From JBBTTE01 sp038064395 (GTDB lineage: Bacteria > Patescibacteriota > Saccharimonadia > Saccharimonadales > UBA4665): DNA of 64,000 bases. The notes under the pieces are model-generated. The model had not been told where the DNA came from and searched no databases. It saw only the letters and a program-made list of their open reading frames with translations. Shown here piece after piece: positions 42,638 through 50,847 of the stretch (positions are counted from its first letter, which is position 1; every line of letters starts with the position of its first letter). Location: assembly GCA_038064395.1 (NCBI GenBank), contig JBBTTE010000003.1:248001-312000 (forward strand), read 5' to 3'. A program made the translations under genes and the position numbers.

Positions 42638-43020
42638 ACTCCGACGAAGACGCTAGCACCAACGACAAAGACAAGATAGATGACCACGTAGTAGAACAAG
42701 CTCCCGTCACTAACGCAAAGGCCGAGCGGGAGCAGAAAAAAGTCTTAGAGCAGCTGAGCAAGGATAACGCTAAGCTCAGTATGGAAGTATTGATCCACTC
42801 GCCTTTCCGTGAGTATTACAATGGCCCTGCCTTCAGTGTCACCGCCGAGAATGCTACTGGACCCTTCGACATATTGCCTCAGCACCACAACTTTATTTCG
42901 CTCATCAATGCTTGCGATATCGTCGTACGTACTGTTAGTGAAGGCGAGCAAAGATTCAGCGTGTCGGGCGGCATAATGCACGTCAAAGCCGACAAGCTCG
43001 TCGTGTTCTTAGACGTCTAA
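42634..43020 (+). CDS. atpC: ATP synthase F1 subunit epsilon-like protein
   Basis: 128 residues. A charged N-terminal extension of about 45 residues precedes the beta-sandwich (LIHSPFREYYNGPAFSVTAENATGPFDILPQHHNFIS split by turns), which matches epsilon by FDILPxHxxxIS. The usual C-terminal helical hairpin, which inhibits hydrolysis, is absent. Its ATG overlaps beta by 4 nt. Last gene of the operon; a large hairpin element follows. Confidence 0.85.
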   Translation: MNSDEDASTNDKDKIDDHVVEQAPVTNAKAEREQKKVLEQLSKDNAKLSMEVLIHSPFREYYNGPAFSVTAENATGPFDILPQHHNFISLINACDIVVRTVSEGEQRFSVSGGIMHVKADKLVVFLDV

Positions 43021-43026
43021 CTCGAT

Positions 43027-43121
43027 CCAGTTTTGCTAGTGCGTGGTCACCTCAAGCGCTCACAAAGATGTTCGCGCTTGAATCGACGGAAACGATAGTG
43101 CCCACGCACTAGCATAACTGG
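43027..43121. repeat. Large inverted-repeat element between atpC and mnmA
   Basis: Arms of 20 nt (43027-43046 and 43102-43121) match at 19 of 20 positions. Inside are a 7-bp hairpin CAAGCGC/GCGCTTG (43053-43059 with 43074-43080) and a small ATCG-loop-CGAT hairpin. As RNA this makes a three-way junction of about 95 nt. It has no T tract, so it is not a plain intrinsic terminator. It may protect the atp mRNA 3' end, act as a ncRNA, or be a mobile repeat. No second copy is in the window. Confidence 0.8.
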
Positions 43122-43144
43122 CCTCTGAGTCCGACCGCCTAATC

Positions 43145-43153
43145 TGTTAGAAT
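43145..43153 (+). promoter_or_regulatory. Extended -10 for mnmA
   Basis: TGTTAGAAT ends 9 nt before the mnmA ATG at 43163; no SD present. Confidence 0.55.
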
Positions 43154-43162
43154 AGATAGTCT

Positions 43163-44194
43163 ATGGCTAAGAAAGTTTATGTCGGTATGTCCGGCGGAGT
43201 TGATTCGTCCGTCACTGCGGCTTTGCTCAAGCAGCAGGGTTATGACGTCACGGGTGTTTATATGAAGAACTGGAGCCAGGATTTGCCGGGCTTTGTTTGT
43301 CCGTGGAAAGAAGACTATCAGGATGCCAAACGTGTTGCTGTACAGCTTGGAATCGACTTTAAGATGTACGACTTCGAAACAGAATATAGACAAAAAGTTG
43401 TTGACTACATGGTGGCCGAGTATCAAGCAGGTCGAACACCCAACCCTGATGTTATGTGTAACCAAGAAGTTAAGTTCAAGCTTTTCTTAGAGGTCTGTAT
43501 TCAGGATGGCGCGGATCTTATTGCCACTGGTCACTACGCGCGTATCAAAGACGGCCAATTATTGACAGGGCTCGACAAGAAAAAGGATCAATCTTACTTC
43601 TTATATAGAGTTACAGAAGAGGCTCTGCGGCAGAGCTTGATGCCAATCGGCGAGCTAGAAAAACCAGAAGTTCGCCGCCTAGCTAAGGAGCTAGGCCTAG
43701 CCACCGCCGACAAAAAGGATAGTCAAGGCATTTGCTTCGTCGGCAAAGTCGGCATTAAGGAATTCTTGCTGCACGAACTTGGGGAGCAGCCACATGGTCC
43801 AATAATTGATCAGCAAGGCAAGGAAATAGGCCATCACGATGGCGCGATCTTCTATACTATCGGCCAGCGCCATGGTCTCGACGTCGGTGGCGGGCTGCCA
43901 TATTACGTTTCGCGCAAAGACATTATGACAAACACCATCTATGTCACCACCAACCTGGACGATGCCAACTTATGGACATCCGAAGTCAAGCTTCAAGACC
44001 TGCACTGGATCAATGCTGAGCCTAGGCTAGGCAAGACTTACCAGGCACGTCTGCGCTACCGCGGCCCACTGATCGAATGTACGGTCAAGAATAGTGCTAT
44101 TAATCTGTCCGAACAACAACGTGGCCTTGCGGCCGGTCAATCAGCGGTAATCTACGACGGAGACCACGTTCTGGGCGGCGGCATACTCATCTAA
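43163..44194 (+). CDS. mnmA: tRNA 2-thiouridylase
   Basis: 343 residues. The PP-loop is GMSGGVDSSV. Two catalytic Cys sit in VMCNQEVKFK and SQGICFVG. Other motifs are GHYAR, DQSYFLYR and GQRHGLDVGGG. It installs sulfur at U34 of Lys, Glu and Gln tRNAs, receiving it from a cysteine desulfurase such as IscS. The window has tRNA-Glu(TTC), a natural substrate. Family length is normal. Confidence 0.95.
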   Translation: MAKKVYVGMSGGVDSSVTAALLKQQGYDVTGVYMKNWSQDLPGFVCPWKEDYQDAKRVAVQLGIDFKMYDFETEYRQKVVDYMVAEYQAGRTPNPDVMCNQEVKFKLFLEVCIQDGADLIATGHYARIKDGQLLTGLDKKKDQSYFLYRVTEEALRQSLMPIGELEKPEVRRLAKELGLATADKKDSQGICFVGKVGIKEFLLHELGEQPHGPIIDQQGKEIGHHDGAIFYTIGQRHGLDVGGGLPYYVSRKDIMTNTIYVTTNLDDANLWTSEVKLQDLHWINAEPRLGKTYQARLRYRGPLIECTVKNSAINLSEQQRGLAAGQSAVIYDGDHVLGGGILI

Positions 44195-44206
44195 CGCTGA
44201 AGCTAT

Positions 44207-44665
44207 CTAGTGGTTGCTTCCAAGGTAGAAGGTGTAGGACTTGCCGTCTTTTGCATTAATCGCAGCACCCTTGTGGTAGTAGTGGTTCTTGCCGGGTATA
44301 CTCTTTGCTCCACTTAGAGACATGTTGTAGTAGCCGGACTTGCAAGTGAAGGTGCGTACTGCACCGAAGTTCACGCCATTATTAACCGAGCTCTCATTAC
44401 ATTTACCATTGCCCTTCATGAACAGACTAGCTCTTGATGTTTTAAGAGATTGCCAAACCTGTGTGTTCTCGTTCCAAACGCCACCCTTACTGGTTGCTGC
44501 TACAACTGCAATTCTAACGTTATAAGTGTTGTAGGCGGCTCTAGTTGTAGCGGCGTGCGAAGCCACGATGTAGCCAGTACCGGCGACCCCAAATATAACT
44601 ACCACAGCCACGAGAGCTATAAGATGTGTTATGCCTTTTTGATTCAATCTTTTGATTTTTATCAC
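44207..44665 (-). CDS. Small secreted or pilin-like protein
   Basis: 152 residues. The N-terminal signal MIKIKRLNQKGITHLIALVA... has a basic tip, Gln-Lys-Gly, then a long hydrophobic helix, similar to the 46797 protein and reminiscent of prepilin signals. The external part is rich in Asn, Ser, Gly and Tyr with two cysteines, and ends in a compact basic/aromatic region. The start is GTG 44665 with a perfect AAGGAG 6 nt upstream, rather than ATG 44692. Function unknown. Confidence 0.75.
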   Translation of the reverse strand: MIKIKRLNQKGITHLIALVAVVVIFGVAGTGYIVASHAATTRAAYNTYNVRIAVVAATSKGGVWNENTQVWQSLKTSRASLFMKGNGKCNESSVNNGVNFGAVRTFTCKSGYYNMSLSGAKSIPGKNHYYHKGAAINAKDGKSYTFYLGSNH

Positions 44666-44752
44666 GATTATCTCCTTGATAATAACGTTCATGCTTAAAC
44701 TAGGCTGAAGTATATAAGCTGTAGTAAAAATTGTAAAGCGCCTAAGTCAATC

Positions 44753-44761
44753 TGTTACAAT
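44753..44761 (+). promoter_or_regulatory. Extended -10 for alaS
   Basis: TGTTACAAT ends 7 nt before the alaS ATG at 44769. Confidence 0.6.
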
Positions 44762-44768
44762 AACAACA

Positions 44769-46697
44769 ATGATGACAGCTCAGGAAATTCGTAAGGCATA
44801 TATTGAGTTCTTTGTAGAACGTAGCCACAAAGCTATCCCGCGAGCTCTGTTAGTGCCGTACAACGATCCAACTACACTTTTCACTGGTTCAGGCATGCAA
44901 CCGCTACTTCCTTATCTGTTAGGTGAGTCACATCAGGACGGTGTACGTCTCGTCGATAGTCAAACTTGTCTGCGCGCGCAGGACATTGAGGATGTTGGCG
45001 ACAACCGCCACACGACCTTTTTTGAAATGCTCGGTAACTGGAGCCTCGGTGACTACTTTAAGGAGCAGCAGATCCGTTGGTTCTTCGAATTCTTGGTAGA
45101 TGTGGTCGGACTGGACCCTAATAAGATTTATGTAACTTGTTTCATTGGCAGTGAAGAACACGGCATCGAACGTGACGAAGTCTCGGCAAAAGTCTGGCAA
45201 GAACTATTCGCCGAAAAGGGAATTGATAACGAGATCGTAGCTATTGGTAGCCAGGCTGATGGCGACAAAAAGGGCATGCAAGGCGGCCGAATCTTCTTCT
45301 ACGATGACGGCGAAAACTGGTGGAGTCGTGGCGGTGGTCTCGACAAAACACCGATGGGCGACCCCTGCGGTCCAGACAGTGAAGTATTCTATGACTTTGG
45401 CGATCAGAATCACGCCGACGGTTATGGTCTTCCGCACCCAGCCAGTGACTCGGGCCGCTTCATGGAGATTGGTAATCAAGTATTCATGCAATATCAGCGC
45501 ACCGAAGACGGGTTCAAACCGCTAGCTAAGCAAAACGTCGACTTCGGCGGCGGACTGGAGCGAATCGCTGCAGCTAGCATCGATAGCCCCGATGTTTTTC
45601 GTATCAGCCTGTTGCAGCCAATTATCACTCAGCTAGAGTCAATCTCTGGCAAGAAGTATGAATCACATACTGAGAGTATGCGTGTCATCGCTGACCACCT
45701 TCGTGCCGCCACTTTCTTAGCTGTTGATGGCATTGCGCCTAGCAATAAGGAGCAAGGTTACGTTATGCGCCGCTTGTTGCGACGTGCAATTCGCTTCGCT
45801 TTTGATCTTGGTGTCGAGCAGAATTTCCTCGAGCAGGTCGTTCCCGTAATCACTGACATATACAAAGACGATTTCCCAGAAGTTGCCCAGAATCGCGACA
45901 AGGTCATTGAGATTCTGATCAAGGAGGAGAAAGTTTTCCGCCAAACTTTGCGCAAAGGCTTGAGAGAATTCGACAAAATGTTAAATGACAAATCTTTGCC
46001 AATGACTTTTCCTGCACCTATCGGCGGGTCAAAACTCGGTGGCGATTTGCTTTTTAGGCTATACGACACCTATGGTTTTCCTGTTGAGCTGAGCGCCGAA
46101 GAAGCTTTTAAACAGGGAATTGATCTATCTGATACTTGGCGCGAAGAGTTCGATGCCAAGATGCAAGAGCAGCGCCAACGTTCCCAGACAGCCAGCAAAG
46201 GCACCTTCAAGGGCGGACTTGGTGGTCAAACCCTGCAACACAAGAAATATCACACGGCAACACATCTGATGTACCAAGCTCTCAGAGACGTGCTCGGCGG
46301 TCATGTTATCCAACGTGGCTCCAATATCACTGAGGAGCGCCTACGATTCGACTTCAGCCACCCTGAGAAAGTCACAAGAGAGCAGCTAGACGAAGTCGAG
46401 AAAATCGTCAACGAACAGATCGGCAAAGACCTAAAGGTCTCATTCGAAGAATTTCCAACCAAGGTTGCAATCGAAGAGAAGGGCGCACTAGGTCAGTTTG
46501 GCGATCGCTATGGCGACACCGTCAAGGTCTATAAGATGATTGCTGATGGCGCTGACAAGCCATTCAGCTTCGAAATCTGCGGCGGCCCTCACGTCGACCG
46601 CACTAGCCAACTTAATGAAGATGGCAAGAAGTTCAAAATCCTCAAGGAAGAATCTAGCTCAGCCGGAATTAGACGAATCAAAGCCGCCTTACAGTAG
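44769..46697 (+). CDS. alaS: Alanyl-tRNA synthetase, short form
   Basis: 642 residues, against about 870 for most bacteria. The catalytic domain (TLFTGSGMQPLLPYL, ENWWSRGG, DFGGGLERI) and the editing domain are present. Editing zinc ligands are in HTATH and CGGPH. The protein ends right after the editing domain (SSSAGIRRIKAAL), so the DHHA1/C-Ala domain is absent. C-Ala bridges the catalytic and editing modules and helps bind tRNA, so it may be supplied elsewhere or have been lost. Start ATG 44769 is leaderless; ATG 44772 is an alternative. Confidence 0.93.
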   Translation: MMTAQEIRKAYIEFFVERSHKAIPRALLVPYNDPTTLFTGSGMQPLLPYLLGESHQDGVRLVDSQTCLRAQDIEDVGDNRHTTFFEMLGNWSLGDYFKEQQIRWFFEFLVDVVGLDPNKIYVTCFIGSEEHGIERDEVSAKVWQELFAEKGIDNEIVAIGSQADGDKKGMQGGRIFFYDDGENWWSRGGGLDKTPMGDPCGPDSEVFYDFGDQNHADGYGLPHPASDSGRFMEIGNQVFMQYQRTEDGFKPLAKQNVDFGGGLERIAAASIDSPDVFRISLLQPIITQLESISGKKYESHTESMRVIADHLRAATFLAVDGIAPSNKEQGYVMRRLLRRAIRFAFDLGVEQNFLEQVVPVITDIYKDDFPEVAQNRDKVIEILIKEEKVFRQTLRKGLREFDKMLNDKSLPMTFPAPIGGSKLGGDLLFRLYDTYGFPVELSAEEAFKQGIDLSDTWREEFDAKMQEQRQRSQTASKGTFKGGLGGQTLQHKKYHTATHLMYQALRDVLGGHVIQRGSNITEERLRFDFSHPEKVTREQLDEVEKIVNEQIGKDLKVSFEEFPTKVAIEEKGALGQFGDRYGDTVKVYKMIADGADKPFSFEICGGPHVDRTSQLNEDGKKFKILKEESSSAGIRRIKAALQ

Positions 46698-46719
46698 TTT
46701 TAAATCTCGCTTAAGGTTA

Positions 46720-46748
46720 TTGACACAATAATTGCGTAGATGTACCAT
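46720..46748 (+). promoter_or_regulatory. Promoter for the 46797 gene cluster
   Basis: TTGACA (46720-46725), 17 bp, TACCAT (46743-46748). About 40 nt of A-rich leader precede the ATG. Confidence 0.5.
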
Positions 46749-46796
46749 TACCTTAGTTAATTCAAAAACAAAAACAACAAAACAGGCATCACATAC

Positions 46797-47036
46797 ATGA
46801 AAACTGATAATTCAAGCAGGGATCAGGCTGGATTTGCCCATCTCGGTCTTTTTCTATTATTACTGATAGTCATTGGGGGCATCGGCTTTGCAGGTTACAG
46901 AGTACTGGGCAAAGATTCTACAGTGGCAACTCCTCAATCTACCCAACAAACCGTCAATGTATCCACTGGATCACAGGACAAAGCTGCAAGTAAATCTGTA
47001 CTTGAGCAGTCAACCGGCACAGAGGAGACGCAGTAA
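46797..47036 (+). CDS. Small membrane-anchored protein with GFAHL-type signal
   Basis: 79 residues: a polar N-terminus, DQAGFAHLGLFLLLL as the start of a single helix, then a Ser/Thr/Gln tail outside. The Gly-Phe-Ala-His-Leu junction resembles the one in the 44207 gene (KGITHL). The stop TAA shares a base with the start of the next gene, so the pair is coupled. It may be a lineage-specific pilin-like or membrane-anchored subunit. No clear SD. Confidence 0.65.
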   Translation: MKTDNSSRDQAGFAHLGLFLLLLIVIGGIGFAGYRVLGKDSTVATPQSTQQTVNVSTGSQDKAASKSVLEQSTGTEETQ

Positions 47037-48112
47037 TGAACAACCTCAAAAGAACATTGTATTCAATAGCTTCAGCTCTGGTCGTTGCCTCATTTGTCTC
47101 ATCAGGTAGCGTATCGGCGGCTGCAATTCGAACCGCGAATGTCGATTTAAGTAGTGCATCAGCTTGTTCAAGGAGTGTTTCTACGGGTCACACTGAAGCA
47201 GAAGTCAAAGCCTACGGATTAGACCGAGTAGCAAGTCGTAAGCGCGGCATGCATGTTGAGGCAGCACTCAGAAGCGTAGCCAGTGCCAATCAATCGACCT
47301 ACAACACTAAGTCATCGAGCGTACAAAGCACATTGACCAAAATAGCCAATGCAGAATCTTACAAAAAAGCTATTGTCGGGGATATGTCCGGTGCGCTGCC
47401 GATTGAACTTCAGCCACGTAAGGCGGATCTGACTCAGCTTATTGCCCTTGAGGCCAATGCACTAAAGATAGTAGGCAACCAGAGTAGTGTTAAGGGTACT
47501 GCCAAGATAGCACTTGATTCTAGCAGTACTAGCAAAGGCCAAAAAGCCAACGCTGTCTGTGACGCCATAGTTAATGCGAGAGTCTTTAGCGGCGTTCTGC
47601 CTGAAGCTCGAAAGCAATATGTCCTAGCTCGCATCGACAATATAAGTCTTAGCAACAGTGTCAACAAAGCGCTATATGACTCAGCCACTAACGCCTATAA
47701 CGCTTTAACATCAACTGATCCTTACTTTGACGACGAAGATACTGGAGGTGCCCCTGCGCCTAGCGAGGCTGAGGGCGCCACTGGACAAAAACTATCGGCT
47801 TTAACGGACCCACAAGATAACTTTGTTACCCTAGATACTTATGCCGCTGAAGCAAGCGCACCTACCTTCAAAGACGTCGTTGGCCTAGATGCCAAACTGA
47901 CAGCACTCAAGAAGACGATAGCTACCCAATCTCAGCAATCCAAAGCAGTCTTCAATGAGATTGCCGGAGCCAAAGTCAACCTAACTGCCGTTAAGGCTGC
48001 CAAAGTTTCCCCATCCGCATTGAAGCCCAAGCCACACCGACACAATCCGCCCAAGGACACTACACACCGCGGTTCTGGACCGATCTACACTGACCCAGGT
48101 ACCCTGCGCTAA
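47036..48112 (+). CDS. Secreted protein, unknown function
   Basis: 358 residues with a signal peptide (TLYSIASALVVASFVSSGSVSAA, cleavage near residue 28). The mature protein is mostly helical and Ala/Ser-rich with regular helix breaks, two lone cysteines, an acidic Pro/Glu linker (DDEDTGGAPAPSEAEG), another helical part and a basic Pro/His-rich end. No family recognised. It belongs to the 46797-48645 group of exported proteins. Confidence 0.72.
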   Translation: MNNLKRTLYSIASALVVASFVSSGSVSAAAIRTANVDLSSASACSRSVSTGHTEAEVKAYGLDRVASRKRGMHVEAALRSVASANQSTYNTKSSSVQSTLTKIANAESYKKAIVGDMSGALPIELQPRKADLTQLIALEANALKIVGNQSSVKGTAKIALDSSSTSKGQKANAVCDAIVNARVFSGVLPEARKQYVLARIDNISLSNSVNKALYDSATNAYNALTSTDPYFDDEDTGGAPAPSEAEGATGQKLSALTDPQDNFVTLDTYAAEASAPTFKDVVGLDAKLTALKKTIATQSQQSKAVFNEIAGAKVNLTAVKAAKVSPSALKPKPHRHNPPKDTTHRGSGPIYTDPGTLR

Positions 48113-48126
48113 CCCAGGCATTACAT

Positions 48127-48645
48127 ATGGATCAAGACAACATTCAACCACAACCAGTCAAAGAGCCAGGCAAGCAACAAGGGCAGGGTAACTCCTTCTC
48201 AGCAGACTATGCAACTGCCGAAGTTGTTGATGCTGCCCGCACAGCTGAATCGCTCAAGATGAATGATGCTGTCCGAGAGACAGCTGAGCCACAAGCGCGA
48301 GATGTTGCTGAGTCAACGCGCGATTCAGCAACCAAAGCTGAAGAAGCCATAAAGCCTGAAGAAGCTGTCAAAGAAACCGCCGCCGCAGTCGATCCTGTGA
48401 CAATTGGTGATTCTGCCGCCACTGACGCCGCCGCCCAAGCAGCTGACAATGCTCAAATACAAATAGTTGTCGGCTCAGACAATGTAGCCGATGCCGCCAC
48501 TGACGCCGTTGTTGACTCTACTATTGCGTATGACGATAGCGGACAGATCGACACAGCTAGCTTAGACGCCGCCTACGATGTTTCCATGGGGGATAGCGAT
48601 AGCGTAGCATCGCCTGACGACCTGGCTGATCTAATAGACGACTAA
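48127..48645 (+). CDS. Acidic Ala/Asp-rich low-complexity protein
   Basis: 172 residues, very rich in Ala, Asp, Glu and Val, with helical repeats such as EEAVKETAAAVDP. No signal or membrane helix, unlike its neighbours, and likely disordered. Close spacing (14 nt) to the secreted gene before it suggests a shared transcript. It converges with the ABC exporter gene across a 6-nt spacer. No known family. Confidence 0.6.
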   Translation: MDQDNIQPQPVKEPGKQQGQGNSFSADYATAEVVDAARTAESLKMNDAVRETAEPQARDVAESTRDSATKAEEAIKPEEAVKETAAAVDPVTIGDSAATDAAAQAADNAQIQIVVGSDNVADAATDAVVDSTIAYDDSGQIDTASLDAAYDVSMGDSDSVASPDDLADLIDD

Positions 48646-48651
48646 CCTGGA

Positions 48652-50730
48652 CTAGTGGCTAATAGATATTGTGACACCATCTGTTGAGGACGATTCTGGA
48701 GAGCTAGTGCTAATTCTTTGTTGCAGATCAGAGTTAGCTTGTTCTAGCTCTTCAAGACGCTTGCGGTCACGGTCATGCTGAACTTGCTCTAATAGACGTG
48801 CTTCCTCCAGCTTGGTTTGCCTCACAGCCAGCTCATTATCGGCATCGTTTATTCTGGTTAGATACGCATCTAGTCCGCCAAATTGATCAATATTATACAG
48901 TTGACCTTGCTCTAGTACGTAGATTACGTCCATAAGTGCCAGAAGAGCTTTGCGGTGCGACACAAGTACAACCGTCTTATCTTTTATTAATTGCGGTAAG
49001 GCATTCTTGATTTTGTTTTCGCTGTCGCTGTCCAGAGACGCAGTAGGCTCATCCATGAAGAGTATTGGTGTTTTCTTGGCCAAGGCTCTGGCTAGGGATA
49101 TCTTTTGTCTTTGGCCGCCACTTAAGTTGCCGCCGTTTTCGCCTGCTACTGTGTCTAGGTGTGAAGGCAGAGTTTGAGCTAGTTCGGCCACACCAGTAGC
49201 GTTAATTATTTCGTCAAACTCTTGAGTAGTTATCTGGCCGCCTTTGTTGCCGTCAAGTATGTTCTCTGTAATCGAAGTATTGAAGAGTTGTGGATTCTGA
49301 TTAACTATCGAAATACTGCTCCTATATTCCTGCAACGAAATGCTCTGTATATCTATGCCATCAATGACAATCTGGCCGTTCGTAGGCTCGTTAAACAGAG
49401 ACAGAAGCTTAAGGAAGGTCGTCTTACCCGAGCCGCTAGGCCCAATTATGCCTACCTTTTGCTTAGCAGGTATCTCTAGATTGATATTGCTCAATATCTC
49501 ACGTGATCCGTAGCTGTAGCTTACGCCAGACAGAGTGATATTGCCTTCGCGCAGTGGGAAGTGTCTATCAACCCAAGTGTTCTCTACGCCTTCGTATTCC
49601 TCTACGACTTCATGTATTCGCATGAGATCCATTCGTTTTTGGCTGCGCTGATTGACCTGATTAACAATATTTTGCACCGGACTCTGTAGGTAGTTCATAT
49701 AGGTCATGAATATAAGTAGCTCACCCAAAGTTACCTCTCCATTTAAAGCTGCTACGCCACCGAGATACATAACTGTCGAAGTCGCAATAATAACCGCTAG
49801 ACTGTTGCTTATGCGATAAGTTCGTCCTGCAATAAGACTTTTGGTTATGAGCGAGAAGTTCTGGTTCCATAAGGCACTGGCCTTGGCGAGTTGACGAGGT
49901 GCCATATCGAAAGATTGTATGGTTTCGGTGTTGTCTACAGATTCATTAACTGTCGAAGCCGCAGCGCTGGTGTTCTGCGCAATATGGCGGGAGAAAGCGG
50001 TCACTCTGGGGCTCAAAAGTCGTGTCAATACATAAATGGCAGGTATCAAGACCGCTGTTATTAGTGTTAACTTGGCGTTGATCATGCACATTACAACGAG
50101 AATGCTAGCAATCATAAAGACGGCCTGAATAGTGGCGGCACGAGAGTTTATTAAGTATTCAGACAAGCTATCAGTAAGGGTGTTCTGTCTGTATATGTAG
50201 TCTCCCTTTGTTAAGTGGCCTTTATTAACAGGAATGTTCATAACGTGAAGAAACAGTTTTTCCTTGAGAGCCTGATTTATCTTCAACCCAAGCTTAACCT
50301 GTATATAGTCGCGCAATGAATTAACAAGACTACTAACTGCAAATATGCCAACAGTCATAACGGAGGTTATAAGAATCAGCTTAGTGGTTTGGGTGTACGG
50401 CTCGAGTATCCAAGGGGCGGGTATACTGCCAAAAGCTGAATCGACCATAATCTTGGTTGGCCATGGCCTAAGCAGCATCACAAGACTACCGACAGCTCCA
50501 AATATAACCACTGTTATTAATGGGACTAAGGCGGCTCCTTGATAAGGTATCAGCCACTGCTTGAAGTTAGTCTGAGGGCGCTCACGACCATGCGACACCA
50601 TCCAATTGTGGGTTACGTCGTTGACTAGTTCTGCCGGCAAACCTTGACCAATCAAAAGTTTAGCCACGTCCTCTGGTGGTATGCCCTGTGCGACGGCACG
50701 GTCAATCGCCTCGTATATCTTCGGTACCAT
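48652..50730 (-). CDS. ABC-type exporter, fused membrane and ATPase domains
   Basis: 692 residues. A short N-terminal helical domain of about 50 residues precedes six membrane helices (about 75-350). The ATPase domain has Walker A GPSGSGKTT near residue 430, signature LSGGQRQK, Walker B ILFMDEPTAS and switch His in VLVSHRK. A C-terminal coiled coil (ARLLEQVQHDRDRKRLEEL) follows. Half-transporters of this form dimerise and export lipids, peptides or drugs. The N-terminal part lacks a C39 peptidase Cys. Minus-strand TATTAT (with TGG) lies 9 nt before the ATG. Confidence 0.92.
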   Translation of the reverse strand: MVPKIYEAIDRAVAQGIPPEDVAKLLIGQGLPAELVNDVTHNWMVSHGRERPQTNFKQWLIPYQGAALVPLITVVIFGAVGSLVMLLRPWPTKIMVDSAFGSIPAPWILEPYTQTTKLILITSVMTVGIFAVSSLVNSLRDYIQVKLGLKINQALKEKLFLHVMNIPVNKGHLTKGDYIYRQNTLTDSLSEYLINSRAATIQAVFMIASILVVMCMINAKLTLITAVLIPAIYVLTRLLSPRVTAFSRHIAQNTSAAASTVNESVDNTETIQSFDMAPRQLAKASALWNQNFSLITKSLIAGRTYRISNSLAVIIATSTVMYLGGVAALNGEVTLGELLIFMTYMNYLQSPVQNIVNQVNQRSQKRMDLMRIHEVVEEYEGVENTWVDRHFPLREGNITLSGVSYSYGSREILSNINLEIPAKQKVGIIGPSGSGKTTFLKLLSLFNEPTNGQIVIDGIDIQSISLQEYRSSISIVNQNPQLFNTSITENILDGNKGGQITTQEFDEIINATGVAELAQTLPSHLDTVAGENGGNLSGGQRQKISLARALAKKTPILFMDEPTASLDSDSENKIKNALPQLIKDKTVVLVSHRKALLALMDVIYVLEQGQLYNIDQFGGLDAYLTRINDADNELAVRQTKLEEARLLEQVQHDRDRKRLEELEQANSDLQQRISTSSPESSSTDGVTISISH

Positions 50731-50830
50731 TATGACAACATAATACCATTCCTCTTATGGCTAGTAATCAATATTCATCTCGCTAAGCAGCGGTAAACTG
50801 ACCGCACGGCATTGTATTATTGACAGAGTG

Positions 50831-50839
50831 TGTTATAAT
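50831..50839 (+). promoter_or_regulatory. Extended -10 for the sigma-like gene
   Basis: TGTTATAAT ends 8 nt before ATG 50848, a near-perfect element; TTGACA at 50820 is only 8 bp upstream and cannot be its -35. Confidence 0.6.
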
Positions 50840-50847
50840 ATAGCCTT

